NCBI GenBank assembly: GCA_030268105.1
Contig: BSDZ01000094.1
Location: 1,521,001 to 1,585,000, forward strand
Source of the DNA: Volvox africanus
Lineage: Eukaryota; Chlorophyta; Chlorophyceae; Chlamydomonadales; Volvocaceae
Direction: 5' to 3'
DNA: 64,000 nt
Under the pieces are notes generated by a model. It had not been told where the DNA came from. It saw only the letters and a program-made list of their open reading frames with translations, and did not search any database. A program made the position numbers and the translations under genes. Positions 25,756-43,436 of this stretch are shown here, piece by piece. The first letter of the stretch is position 1. Every line of letters starts with the position of its first letter.

Positions 25756-28023
25756 TTACGACTGGGTGAGGGTCACCTCAAACCGCACATTTGATGGTGC
25801 TCCCAAGGCATCTGTGGTGCTGCAGCCCGAGCGCGCCAGAATCAAGCGCAACACTTCTGTCCTCCTCTATCGACATAGCCGACCTGGACTGTATCCAAAG
25901 CACATGTCCAGTGCAGTCCAGGTTGATGCGTCCCGTACCATCTAATCTGATCCAATCTAGGGAATTCCGATCTGGTGCGATCCATTTGAGTCTGGTCCGC
26001 TTCGGTGGATCGGTTCAGGAAAGCCAGTCCGGTGAACCCGGGCATCCGCACATTGATCACGTGAAAGCCTAGCCGTACTAGTAGGCCATAACGAGGCTGA
26101 AACTCCATTGAACGGAACACGGAAACACCACAAATAACAGCGGTGCCAAGTCCCTATCACAAGCAGTCATTACCCACAATCATTTTCCTGAGCGTGAATG
26201 GACGTACACGGGGCAAATACCGCGGACGCTTCCAAACGCCAAAAGGCACACGACACGTCCAACCCCTTAGTCCGCCCCTAAGTCCAAATGCCAAACCCCA
26301 CCTCGAAAACAAAATGGTGCCGCAGCTGAAGTGCCCTTGGAAAGTAATCCGAAATACGAAGCCACATGCATACGCCGTACACGTAAATCACAATTTGATA
26401 GATAAGTCCATGTTATATTACACGGCCGAGGGATCCTTTCCTCACCGACAGCTGCAACAAAAAAGCCCTGAGGCGAACCCGTGCAGTGCACATGACTCCT
26501 TCATTTTCTATCAGAGTACTGGGAGAGAGGGTGAAAACACGTGTGCGTGGTTGTATATAAATGTACGGTGCGTAAAGCCATGCATGCGCATGTTGCGGTG
26601 GTGATGGCCATAGCCAGTGCCTCATTCGCTGCGGCTGCTGCATTTCTTCTACCCTCCTTCCCTTCCCTTCCCCTGAAATCACGCTTGAATTGCTTCATCT
26701 ATCTGTGAAGCCTAACTAGCTGCGCTGAATGATTAGAATGACTCCACACTAGAGCTGCGCACCTAAATCTATCCTTCACGATGCAGCGAGCGAGATCAAA
26801 GCTACCACCATTCTTGCCTGACTACGACCGACGTTGGCGGCGGCGGGTGGGTGGGTGCGTGGGGGGAAATGCTTTCCTGCAACTCCTGTTGTCCTACACA
26901 ACACCCCCGTGTCTTACCTTCTGCCGCTTGTTTTTCTCCAAACCGTCCTCATCTTCTCGTCCACCGCCCACACCGCCAGCGCTCCTCTCCGCTCCTCCCT
27001 TCCGTTCCCCTACCCTTTTTCCCCTCCCCCTCTCTGCACTCACCGACATCGATACCCTCCACTCTCATCGCTGTCGCCATCAGCCCTGATTTAAAACTCC
27101 AGTTTCCTGAAACCCATTTCACGCCACGAACTTGTACAGTTCTCAATGTCCGGAAAAACTTCGGAGGTTTCCTAATTGCTCCAGGGAGCCCTTCCTAACT
27201 CTAGCCAGGCGCGTAGGCATAACCCGGTCGCATGGGGAAGTGCGACACCTCGTATTTTCGCACCAACTCTTCGGCCTTCACTTGGATGACCCCCGACCGC
27301 TGCCACACCACAAACAAATCAATCCCCCAAACCAGTACTATGTTACTGCTCTTTTCCCTGACCTGTCCACCGTCCTTCTCCTGCATAATGAATGCGCCGG
27401 ACGCATGTTCCATTTCCGTTTCCCGTGAGTACTTGAAAAGTTTGGGACAGGGCAAAAGCCCCCATCTTATGTCGGAAGGGTCCCCGGCTCCGTACCCCGT
27501 ACATCCTCCTTTCCAACCTCCTCCTCCCCGTTCTGAGGTCGAGTGTGGCATCCAAGCAGCAACGCTTTTTTCCACCGCTGCTACTGGCAAGGATATGACT
27601 GCCGTCACGACCGCCGCATTATGTCGAGGTAGCCACCGTGCTCAACAACATTATTTGGATCTTCGGCATCTGATCCGTACCTGATCCGCCCACAGTCGCA
27701 TGGTACAATATTTTCCAACACCGACGCTCGCGACCTGCCACCTTGAGTACATTTCAATCTAAGCCCAACCGCAAGACCGGGGCGCAATAATGCATCTACG
27801 GTCAAGTTCAGTTCTGCCGCCACATGTCATTTCATACCGATTTCCATATCACCTTGTTCTTCAGCATGGTCTTGTTACGGGGGTGCCTCACGACGTTGTA
27901 AACCTGCACGACATGGGCCCTATGCGGGCCCGGTCAGCAGCTTGTCGGCTTAGGCAAACCCCATCAAGCCGGGCCCAACTTAAAAAAAATCATTTTCACA
28001 AACAAGGGCCGCCACATGGTCAT
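25756..28023 (-). CDS. Unidentified spliced gene, about 210 aa
   Basis: I do not recognise the family. A coherent chain of exons on the minus strand: 28023-28000 (ATG; MTMWRPLF), 27903-27853 (VYNVVRHPRNKTMLKNK), 27734-27681 (VASVGVGKYCTMRLWADQ), 27431-27363 (METEHASG-like, containing SGAFIMQEKDGGQ), 27299-27249 (RSGVIQVKAEELVRKYE), 27194-27044 (RGVKWVSGNWSFKSGLMA), 26955-26918 (EDEDGLEKNKRQK), a tentative 30-nt exon at 26451-26422, 26096-26038 (PRYGLLVRLGFHVINVRMPG) and 25861-25756 (ILARSGCSTTDALGAPSN, stop TAA). All but the tentative exon have GT donors and AG acceptors with matching phase. The product is small and basic with no transmembrane segment, possibly organellar. The start lies only 89 bp past the kinase stop, so the genes are tightly packed. 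Confidence 0.55.
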
Positions 28024-28112
28024 CCGCGCTCACACACTGCGTGGCCAGACCCTGCTCTGTCACTCCCTGTCTCCAGTCACACCGTGTCTGTGCATTGCAC
28101 TGTACGACAAGG

Positions 28113-33758
<5,646 letters not shown>

Positions 33759-33917
33759 CACAGCTGTCGGCGTTCACTGGGGATATATAGGGCTCCTAGA
33801 CCGTTATGCTATACTGCTTGCTACCGCCAGGAGTTTGAAGGGAATAGACCAACAAGCTTCAAAGAGTAAAAGTACGAGTAAAAGCTCTAAAATAGCCACA
33901 GCTTATGCGGGGAACGA
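33759..33917. promoter_or_regulatory. Bidirectional promoter between kinase and 33918 gene
   Basis: The kinase start (33758, minus) and the start of the next gene (33918, plus) are separated by only 159 bp, so they must share control DNA. A TATA-like GGATATATAGG lies at about 33780-33790. Confidence 0.45.
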
Positions 33918-34538
33918 ATGAGATTAACCGAGCAAGTACTGCAGAAGGCAGACAACCTGAAGAATACGAGCAAAAGCGGTAAAACAATAAATACCGCAAA
34001 AATTCTACGAAGTCTTGAGCAAGAGTTCAGATACGTTGTCTGTGAACTCATTAAATCCAAAAATCTTAACTTCGGCGTGCAATATCACTACAGTAAATAA
34101 GGCCCCTGGTCTTTATTTTTTCATAAGAAGCCGGTAATATTTGTATGTTAATTACTTGTAGGCGACAGCCTGGCGTGATTCGGGTGAAAGAAGCATTGTC
34201 TCAGCTATTGGACGTCAAGGTGCTTAACTTCGCCCACTTCAGCCATAACAATCTATGGGACATTAAATTGTTTACATGGCAACAATTTGAAGTAAGACAA
34301 GTATTGGGGCCTCCCCTTTAGGATTCCGCGTGCCGCACACAACCGTCGGTATTAGTCAGTCACCAATAGAGTTGGGATCTTCGGAGGGATCATAGCAATG
34401 ACATATGAAATTATATGGGAAACATTTAGGGTTGTGACGATGCCGCCGCCGATTGACCCATGGGCCCGAGGGATGCTCGATTCGCCCTCGCCTGGCGAGT
34501 TGGATGCTTTCATCCGCAATAGCCGTAGGAAGTACTGA
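33918..34538 (+). CDS. Unidentified small gene, three exons, about 154 aa
   Basis: I do not recognise the family. Exon 1 begins at ATG 33918 and ends at 34076 (donor GTGCAA). Exon 2 is 34169-34291 (PGVIRVKEALSQLLDVKV; donor GTAAGA). Exon 3 is 34356-34538, encoding IFGGIIAMTYEIIWETF and PPPIDPWARGMLDSPSPGEL, stop TGA. All junctions are phase 0 and the total is 465 nt. The N-terminus is helical and basic (LRSLEQEFRYVVCELIKSK); no membrane segment or known motif is evident. Base use is clearly more AT-rich than in FAP74 or the hydrolase. The head-to-head start with the kinase supports the chosen ATG. The exon 1 end is the weakest point. Confidence 0.45.
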
Positions 34539-34850
34539 AAGACGCTATCTTATGATTGGACAATATAATACATGAAGATCTTTACATTTAAATTATTTTT
34601 ACATATAAGAATTATTCAGAACTAATAACAGAACTAAATTGGTGCACGAAACCCGCTCAGATGCCGAGGTTAGACGCAATTCGGGAAGGAATTGGGTCTG
34701 GCCGAAATCATGGCCGACACATCGCTACACAGATTCATATTATGTTGGTTTGGATGCCTCCGCAGTCAACGTACCCTACTTACCACCTTTGTATATCGTC
34801 CACGTCTGCTCGTCCAACTGGGTCACGGCTCACCTCATACGGCGCTTCAC

Positions 34851-37800
34851 ATGGAAGCCGCGCAAAGGACGCTTCCCAGACTGCTGATCATCGATACAGA
34901 CCCTGGTGTCGGTAAGTATAAGTTGGATTTACAAAGCTGATGTTAAATGTGTTTTCCATGAAGCCCGGCAAAAAAGCGCGGAACCCTGAAGCGACGGACG
35001 ATTCTGAGAACGATCTCATCTTTTCTGCACATATGCTCATTTCCCCACGTACGGCAGCATATACTGTCAGGTAGGACAAGAAGGTAAGGGTAAATCCAGA
35101 TCCCAACGGTAGGGATTTTAGTGCTTTAACATTGCCTGAGTCTCTCGTAGAGCGCTGAGAATTCCCACGGTTCCCCACACACATATGCACGAGCACAAAC
35201 ACAAGCACGAACACTGTCCTTTAGGCTTCTCCTTGTGACTCATTTCTACCGGGTGCGGGTGCGGGTGAGGGTGCGGGTGAGGGTGCGGGTGCGGATGGGA
35301 TCGCAGGCCCAGGCCCATGCACATATCACCACCTTACATGGCTGGTGCCATTCCCCCACGTGCTGGGGGAATGGCAGCAACACGATCCCCACATGACGGT
35401 TCGTAATTTGTACTCCCCTCAACAGCAGCAGTGTTGCCCGGTCTGATTTCTTTGCTTCCGAGGTTTCCGCCCCAGGGCTGGTGCAATCCAGCAACTAGGC
35501 GCTTATGTCGCAGCCATATTCCGCAACGGTGAAATAGCGGTGTTTAAGACCAAATGTTGTAGTGTTTTAGTATTTTTACTGGAAATCGCCAACCCTCACG
35601 GGGCTACCGCTTCCGTACTCTGGAGCACAGCTTTTAGGTTCTTGTGGTCTCATTTTGACCCTCGTCCAGATTTTCGTTTTGACTTTGGTATTGAGAGTTT
35701 CAAGGAAGGGTTTCGGGTCGCGGCTTTGCTGAGACCAGAACACATACACACACATAAATGCACGCACAATACACACAACACACCAACACCTACACCTACA
35801 CATCTAGTAATGTCTACGCCCCCCTCCCTCCCTCCCTCCGCCCCTTTACTTCCCTTGATCTGTCTCCACCCAGATGACGCCATGGCCATTCTCATGGCAG
35901 CGAATAACCCCGAGGTTCAGCTGCTGGGAATCACCACAGTGTATGGCAATGTGCCAACTGCACTGGCTACTCAGAACGCTCTCCGGCTGCTTGAGATGAC
36001 GGGACTGTCAGAAGTAAGTAATCATACGGCATTAGAGCGTTAATAACTAGAACGGCATAGTTGTGCAGCATTAGGGTGGCGGGTTCGTTGGTCATCCTTG
36101 TGTTGGGATGGTAAAGTGACCGATCAAATGGCACCAGGGTGACTGAGGGCATCACGAGAGTGAGTGGGAGGGAGTGGGAGGAAGTGGGAGGGGCTCCCAC
36201 CCGACTTCAGCCATACTCGCCGTGCACTCCCGTCTCTGCATAAACACTCTTTAACCCCGACAGCTTTGCACTCCTTCTGCGAGCCCTTTTTCCCTTATCT
36301 GTCTTGAATCTTTTCCTCTGTCGATCTCCCCGCCTCACAGGGCCCACAGGCCGTTGTTGTGGTCCAGGGCGCCGCCCGCTCGCTAAGAGCTGGGGCTGAT
36401 GTGGAGCGCATCGCAGACTTCGTTCACGGGGCGGACGGCTTTGGAGACATCGGCCTGCCGCTGCCTAAAGTGAGGACGCGTTAGGGAGGTTGTGTCATCT
36501 TGTTGGCTGTTGTGAGGCTGGGCATATAAAACCCATCCATCAACCACCAATTTACTACTCACCTGTGGTTCTAAGTATTTTCGTATCACACCAAGATATG
36601 TTATTGCGATATGGCTCTACGTACGGACCCGCGGACTGACGATCCAGCCATCTTCGGCCGCTTACAGCCCTTGTAAGATTGCATTTGCACGGTCACGACG
36701 TGGTGCTCCCTTCCCCAGCATCCGGGCCGGGAGCTCCTCCAGGTCAACGTACGTCACCTCGTAACGCAAGGGCTGGCTCGTGGGCTCCAGAACCCATTTC
36801 ATGTGTGTCTGTGTGTGTGTCTGTATCTTTGTGTTTCTGAGGTCTCGGACCCCCTTCTTGCGCCTTCCAGAGCCATCACTCCAGAGACCACTCGGCTGCT
36901 GAGTTCATCGTCCGTACAGTCAACGCACACCCCGGGCAGGTCACCATTCTGGCTCTGGCGCCGTTGACCAATATCGCCCAGGCGCTGATGCTGGATCCGC
37001 AGCTTGGAGACAAGTGGGTGGGTTCAGTGCGACTGCAGCTGGAGTTCAGTGCGGCCATCACCCCACCTGCTTGCCCCTCATAACCCGCCTACCTTTCCTT
37101 TGTGCCTCCTCACCCGAGCAGGCGGAGCTGGTTATCCTGGGGGGTGCATTTTTCACTGGAGGTGAGCACCCGCACACGCACCCCCACCCCCACCCGCACC
37201 CGCACCTCCCGCACCCCCCCATTACGATTCCTTTTCCTCTTTGTACCGCTTTGATTCGCGGCCTTGGCGACTACCTGGTTTACATCACAGCTCGTTTCCA
37301 CGTTTCCCTCACGTCTAGTCCTCGTTCCTTCAGTATCAGCACCAGCTGGCTCGGTTCATTCGTCTTCCCCCCCACTTCCCCTCATTCCCCCTTCCACCTC
37401 CCTCCTTTCCCCAACACACATCTTCACATTCACTCTCCCTCAGGTAATGTCAACCCTTCTGCGGAGGCCAATATCTTCGGAGACCCCGATGCCGCAGATC
37501 TGGTTCTGGGGTCCACTTCACGACTGCACATATTGGGGTTGGACGTGACGCAGAAGTGCCGACTGACGGGAGAGCAACTGCAGGTGGGAAACACGTGTAT
37601 GTGTATGTGGCTGTGTATGTAGCTGTGGCTGTGTATGTGTGTATGTGTTTTGTGTCGCGACGTGATGGTTAAGCGTGGTTCGCAAACAAGGTTGACCTTC
37701 GTGCTGCGAGAGGAGCTGGAAGAGCAGGAGGAAACGAACGGTGAAGGGCTACATGGAGGGTCTGTCTTTGCCAGTGCCTGTATTTGCCTGTATATGCGCG

Positions 37801-39407
37801 CCAGCCTTTAAATGATGCAATCCTATCCTTGCATCCTCCAACTTGTAGGTGTAATGACAGACACATAGACATACACACACAGACACCCACGAATACACAC
37901 GCCCCCTCCTAGTTGAGCCACAGCCTCTTGTGCCCATCCCATTCCATCTCATTCCATGCCCATCCCATGTCACGACCTATGAGGTTACCGCGCATGATAA
38001 GTATCGCGGCCTCCAGCATCATGCAGCGATATGGTTAGACATTGATTGCTAAATATTTTGGAGCCAAGTACTCAGGCATATTTTGTGTTGTGAACCAAAA
38101 GATATTTGTGCTGTGGCTGGATCGAGCCAGCTTATTTATATCGCTTGGCTGCTCTTGAAAACGTTTTTACTTCTTCAGCGTAAACGACCACTTTGTATAT
38201 CTGTTGCTCTCATTCCTTTTCGGAACGACTTGTAACGGAAGCGTTATACCTGACATTTGGTCGGATTGTGTCAAGAGCTTAGATCGGGACATCTAGCCTT
38301 CAGGTAGTAGGACCCGCTCCTGGGACCCACGGACGAGCTATCAGCAGGATTAACGCATCATAGAGTGCACTCGAGTCCCGATCAAGATCACAGCCGCAGG
38401 CCAAGACCGTGTATTCTGCATATAGTCTGTTTGGTGGACGGTAACTAGGTGTGACACCCATTCTCATCGTCACGCAGGCCATGCATGGCGTGGGAAAGTA
38501 CGGCACCTTCGTTTCTAAGATCTCTCAATTCTACCTCAACTTCCACAGGGTGCGCTCATTCCCGCCATATTTATACCCAACATGGGCTCATAATCCGAAT
38601 GTTCGTTTTCCGGATTTTCGGTATTCCGGTATACGACCAATTCAGCTGCTTTGACGGCTAGGACGCATGTTTAGTAACTTGGCGGCACCTTTCCTATCCT
38701 CTATCGTAAACCAAGGGTGCACGTGCTTGCGTGACTTAGCGTTTAACTTAAAGAGTTGGCTTGATGACTGGTGTGCAGACAGGTTTTACAGGATCTCAAG
38801 CCCTAAAACCCTAAAACCCTAGGATATAACCCCCTGGTTCATACCCCAAGGGGGCATATCGTACCAAAGCCAGTCATTGGTTTCAATCGATCTCACTCTT
38901 GGCGTCCGCCCACCATCAGGAATGGTACGACATGGACGCCATTATGCTACACGATCCCACTGCCATGATAGCGGTGCTACGTCCGGATTTGTTTGAATGG
39001 CGGGCGGGTGCCGTACGGGTGGCCTGCGAAGGTGTCATGAAGGGACAAACCGTCATGGATGGTAAGCATGAATGGGGATATCAAGCGGAAGGGTTTGGTG
39101 GGTATGTCGTACGTACGGGCATTGTACAATCCAGCATCCCTGCCGTGCCCTCTTCTGCCCTCTTCTGCCCTCTTCTTCCTCCTCGGCATCCCCCTTCTCT
39201 CACTGCTCTTCTCTCTGTTCTTCTGACGCGTTGAGGACGAATTCAGCCCCTGCCCCTGCCCCTGCCCCTGCCCCTGCCCCTGCAGCGAGTGTGAAGGGTT
39301 TTCATGGCCACCACGGCTGGGCGGACCGGCCGAAAGTAAATGTCGCTCTCGGGGTGCAGGTGGATGAGGTCGTTCGACTGATTTGTGAGCTGTTGACCGT
39401 CGCTTAA
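34851..39407 (+). CDS. Inosine-uridine preferring nucleoside hydrolase
   Basis: Hydrolyses the N-glycosidic bond of ribonucleosides to base plus ribose (nucleoside salvage). Exons: 34851-34911, 35874-36013, 36341-36469, 36871-37017, 37122-37161, 37444-37583, 38478-38549, 38920-39061, 39286-39407; phases close at 330 aa, normal for the family. The N-terminal Ca-binding motif DTDPGVDD is rebuilt across the first intron (residues 15-22). The core has LALAPLTNIAQAL, VILGGAFFTGGN, and the C-terminal MDAIMLHDPTA carries the second metal Asp region. An in-frame ATG at 34710 would add 47 residues that could be an organelle presequence; 34851 is preferred because the motif then sits at the usual distance from the start. 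It may act on uridine/inosine like plant NSH enzymes; substrate is inferred. Confidence 0.92.
35251..35293. repeat. (GGGTGC/GGGTGA)n hexamer run
   Basis: Seven G-rich hexamers in the first intron of the nucleoside hydrolase gene, on its sense strand. Possible G-quadruplex. Confidence 0.8.
38801..38823. repeat. Short interstitial telomere-like tract
   Basis: CCCTAAAACCCTAAAACCCT, two and a half copies of the chlamydomonadalean TTTTAGGG telomere repeat (complement), inside a hydrolase intron. Confidence 0.6.
39247..39282. repeat. (CCCCTG)6 next to a splice acceptor
   Basis: Six copies of the same hexamer that forms the 312-bp block in FAP74. It directly precedes the CAG acceptor (39283-39285) of the last nucleoside hydrolase exon, where it doubles as the polypyrimidine tract. 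Confidence 0.9.
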
Positions 39408-41947
39408 CAAAGAGCAGCGTACTTGACCATTCTGGAGCAGAGGTAAAATCGTTTATCGGGCTCCAGCATTGGGACGTTGTGGTGAGGTCATTTATCAATG
39501 GGGAATGCAGCTGAGGGGCTGGTCGGGGCTGGCCGCGGCTGTGGAGGGCGAGAATCCCTACGAGGGATCAGATCTAAGAAAGGAAGGTCGACTCGAAGAG
39601 CACAACTCAGCGTGACTCAATTCAGGGAATGCCTCCCGGGTAAGCAACCATATTGTCCTCAAACCAGGGGATTTTTCTTTCATCTCGACACCTATGTTGA
39701 TGGTGGCGGTGGTGGTGGAGATGAGGCAGAGATGGGGAGACGGGTACACCTGGTTTCACATCATTAGGGAGGCAAGGACAATGGCCACAACTATCTATGC
39801 ATCGATTCATCTATCTATTCGTTTATGTATGTATGTGTATGTGTATACATATATATGTATATATACATGTATATGTATATATATACATATATATATATAT
39901 GTATATATATACATATATACCAGGTGTTCAGGCGTTCAAAAGTAATGTTATGGTTAGAGACTTTGGGAGGACGGGGCTTAACAGCAGTGATTTGTTTCGT
40001 TTTTGGGAGTCTGACTTTGGGTACAGGTCAAGTAACGAAAGCTTTTTCCATTACGGTTGTTACAAGCTTACAAGGGTAAAAAAGGCCAGGGGGCCTTTCG
40101 CGTCCCCTCAGAGCATGATGGAAACCCCTAAACACCACCTGGCCTCATCTCGTAGGAGGTTCACTTTGTAACACAGGGTGCAATAGCGCATGATGCCGGG
40201 GTGCAAGCTTCCCCATTACAATCCTCCCCACCCTGCAGACGAACGTCCTCAACCGCCCCTGCCTGGCACCCCGTAGGCCAGCTTGCGCCTTGCACCCGAC
40301 GGATGGGATTCTTCTGTTTTCCCGGCACTACCGCCCACTTTTCTTCATTTAGGGCGGCGGGTCGTAACCCTGCCTGACGCAGCGCCAGTCCGGATATCCA
40401 CCATAGGGCGGACGGGATTCATGCGCATCCTGTCGTGTTTGCATCAACCTGTGTATACTAGTCGGGGTTTGACCCAGGGATTTTGTTTCAGATCCTCGCA
40501 ATTCGCACCCCTGTAACACTGGGTTCGATAGCGTGAGATGCTGGGGTGTGGGTACTTCCCCTCCTGACTTCCCCCCCTTGAGGATGGCTCACTCTCACTA
40601 TTGCCCTCTCACTATTGCCATGTGTGTATCCACTGTGGTTGCTGCTCACCACGTCACCGGGTGGACAATTGGAAATGGTCTCTGCTTACGGAAATGTGCT
40701 GAAGTCCTGGGCATACATGCACAACATGTTGAGGGCCTTCAGGCTGGAGAACCCCACTGATCTGACGGAACTGCTTGTCATTGGCTATGAACTAGCTTAG
40801 CAAATTGTTATTTTGTCTTTGGAAGAGCAACAGCTTTGGGGGGCTTCATATCATCATTCATATACGTTCGGTAGTAGTGATAATAACGCAAAATTCCGTG
40901 CTATTCATTTTACTTCTACATAACAATTTGGAGTTTCATAAAGTTTACTTTTCAATATTTAAAATGAACTTTTTGCAAATAATTTTGTGACGTACATTCA
41001 TAAGTTTTCTAGGCAAAAAAGCATCTTGTGGTATCGAAGGGTAGTGCCCAGGATGGACCGTGTATGGTCATATTTCGATCGGGCCTTTGCTTTGGTGGAC
41101 ACAACAGAGATACAACATTTTGTGAAATCTACCTGGCCTTTGGGCCCGGTGCCCCAGCAGTGGGAGGGGGGCCTTGAATCACGGCTAATATCTTAAAATT
41201 CCCTCAATACAAACTTATCCTGTATTAAATCCACTCGGCATATGTTACCCGATTGAAAGTTTTTTAAATAATTGGTCATCTTGGACCATTATTTACCCTT
41301 ACACATCCCAGGATCGTATCATCCATCCCTATCCATCACAAGTAACCATCCAAAGTCCCGACAAGTTTTCCCGGTTACAGCTTCTGACGTCCAAAATAAA
41401 TTTTTTTGGTTACGAAAAGGTAACTGGTTACTGAAGAAAACATTTCTTAACAGGGTATGGCGTGGTGGTGTGGAAAGTCAAGCGCTATAGCGTTAAACTT
41501 TCGGGCCATCAGCTGGAAGTGGGGCGCGCAGTGTTATACCTTGGATGGGGCGGAAGATGACGCTATGGCTGGTGGAACGATTGCCGTTTTGTTTGAAACA
41601 TCTCGTCAGGCATATAAATCTACAGTTTGTTATGGCGGAATCAGCCATCATGAGGGATGGAGAGACGAAATTATAACGGCGAGGAAAAATGCGATGATAT
41701 TGATGGCGGATGTCCGTATCCAGCTCAGGTTTCCTTTTCTTTTCTTTCCTCAACGTCTCTCATCAGAAGCAAGGTTGTGTAAAAGCTTTCTTGGAAGGAT
41801 CGCTCAGGCTTGAGCGTGACCAGCGGCGTTCAAAAAGCAGGGAGGCGCGCATCAATCAACATCTGCCCGGTCTGCCCAACGTTCATGATATACATTCCTC
41901 ATAACCTCTGACTGCGGCAGATATATTGCTCCCCAAATAAACCGGTT
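39408..41947. other. Intergenic region with coding-like fragments
   Basis: No complete gene recognised. It holds an AT microsatellite (39835-39921), a diverged pair of segments near 40166-40215 and 40512-40560 (GTAACAC then GGGT, ATAGCG, ATG and GGGGTG), and a segment at 41071-41113 related to the 59.7-kb inverted repeat. Two stretches read as coding on the plus strand: about 40590-40800 (NVLKSWAYMHNMLRAFRLEN, stop TAG) and 41457-41740 (after a CAG acceptor). They could not be joined into a gene and may be transposon remains. Confidence 0.4.
39835..39921. repeat. TA/CATA microsatellite
   Basis: Alternating GTATATAT/ACATATAT units, partly palindromic, downstream of the nucleoside hydrolase. 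Confidence 0.9.
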
Positions 41948-42164
41948 TTACTTGGACCTCTTTTTCACATCTGCCACCTGGCTAACGCATGTTCTCGTAG
42001 CGCTTAGAACGGAGTCGGCGGGACCTTGCGGCACGAAGGCGTCTCCAATTTCTCCACAGGCTGGCTGGACACCACTCATATTTGAGAGCCCCTCCTGCCT
42101 CGTTCTCCGACCAAGCAAGTTGGAGACCAGCAGCTTCTTCAGCAGCTCAGCTCTCCCCGCCAGC
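41948..42164 (-). CDS. Terminal exon of an unidentified gene
   Basis: A minus-strand segment ending in TAA at 41950 encodes a helical block (LLGKLAGRAELLKKLLVSNL) followed by a polar tail ending VADVKKRSK. Composition and codon bias look coding, and an AG acceptor (GAGGAG before CTG) precedes it at about 42189. The first exon was not found; the 290 bp up to the phosphoesterase start leave room for it and would make another divergent pair. Family unknown. Confidence 0.35.
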
Positions 42165-42453
42165 TTTCCCAGCAAGCAAGCAATCAGCTCCTCGCCAACA
42201 TACGCACGTCATACTTACTGCAAGTCATATTTACCATCACGTGGAGGAAAACATCGTTAAAATATCAACCAACAACGTCTATGACACAAGCGCAGTGACC
42301 CAAATCGCGTAGCTACAGTAGGAAACACCGAGTTATCCGTTTGGAATGAAGAGGGTATGAAGCCTAATAATGATGTGGATTGCTGCTGCCTAGGCGAGCC
42401 GGCCGGCCCTACCTTGTCAGCATTAACCTAAACACGCACACCAGCAGTTGCCA

Positions 42454-43403
42454 ATGATGGCAATGGCGCCTAAACCAGTATCAGCAGCGCCAGCTGATGT
42501 CCAAAATAGGCATTCCTCATCGTCCTTGCCGCGGCTACTGGAGATGGGTCAGTGGACCGAGGCGTTACAGGTGGCGCGAGCATGCGTCGCTAGCGACCCA
42601 TGGGACGCTCGCGCGTGGTGGGGCTTGGCGCGTTCGCTGCTGGAGGACCTGATGGAACCGGAGGCGGCTTACACTGCCTGCTGCAGGGCGCTGCAGGCGC
42701 TTGAGAAGCGACCGCAACCGTTACAACCACCAAAACAGTTACAACCGTTACAACCACTGCAACTGCCGGGCCGATACGGTGAGCGGCCATGATAGATGAG
42801 ACCATAACCCTATGAGCTGGTCGGGGTAGGTTAGGGTACTGGAGGTTTCCAGGCGGTGTGCGGCGCTCCGAAGCCGCCTCAAATGGGCTTGGAGGCGTAC
42901 GTTAATGTGTACATGTAAGTGCGGGGGAAAGGAAGACGTGTAAGTTGTACTGCCGTGCCGTACAACTCCGGTATCTGACATTGTTTGGTCAGTCCCGCAA
43001 TTTCCCCGCGGCGCCCTTACCGTGCTTGCGTTGCCGTTGATCTTGTTTCTAATCGCACACCTCTTTCACTCTCACAACCGAACAACCGAACAACCGCACA
43101 CCCGGGGACCCATCCGGCAATTAACTAATCCAACGACCAACCACTGTGTGTGCCAATACCGTGTGCCAATATCGGTCGGCCATTCTTGCCTCAGGACGCC
43201 AAGGCGACATGCCCTCGCATCAGCAGTTGGCGGAGCTGCGCTTCGAGTGTCTGTCTGCGGTGGCGCGCGGGGACAGCAATTCTGTACGGGCCCGTTGGAA
43301 CCGGGCGGCTGGTCGAGAAGCAGATTGCAGAGCTGCTGCCGCCGCCGGCTGCGGCTCGGGTGGCTCGGGATTAGCAGATGATGACGATGATGATGATGAT
43401 GAC

Positions 43404-43436
<33 letters not shown>

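Noticed and set aside
38801..38823. A chromosome end or telomere
   Set aside because: Only two and a half repeat units inside an intron with genes on both sides.
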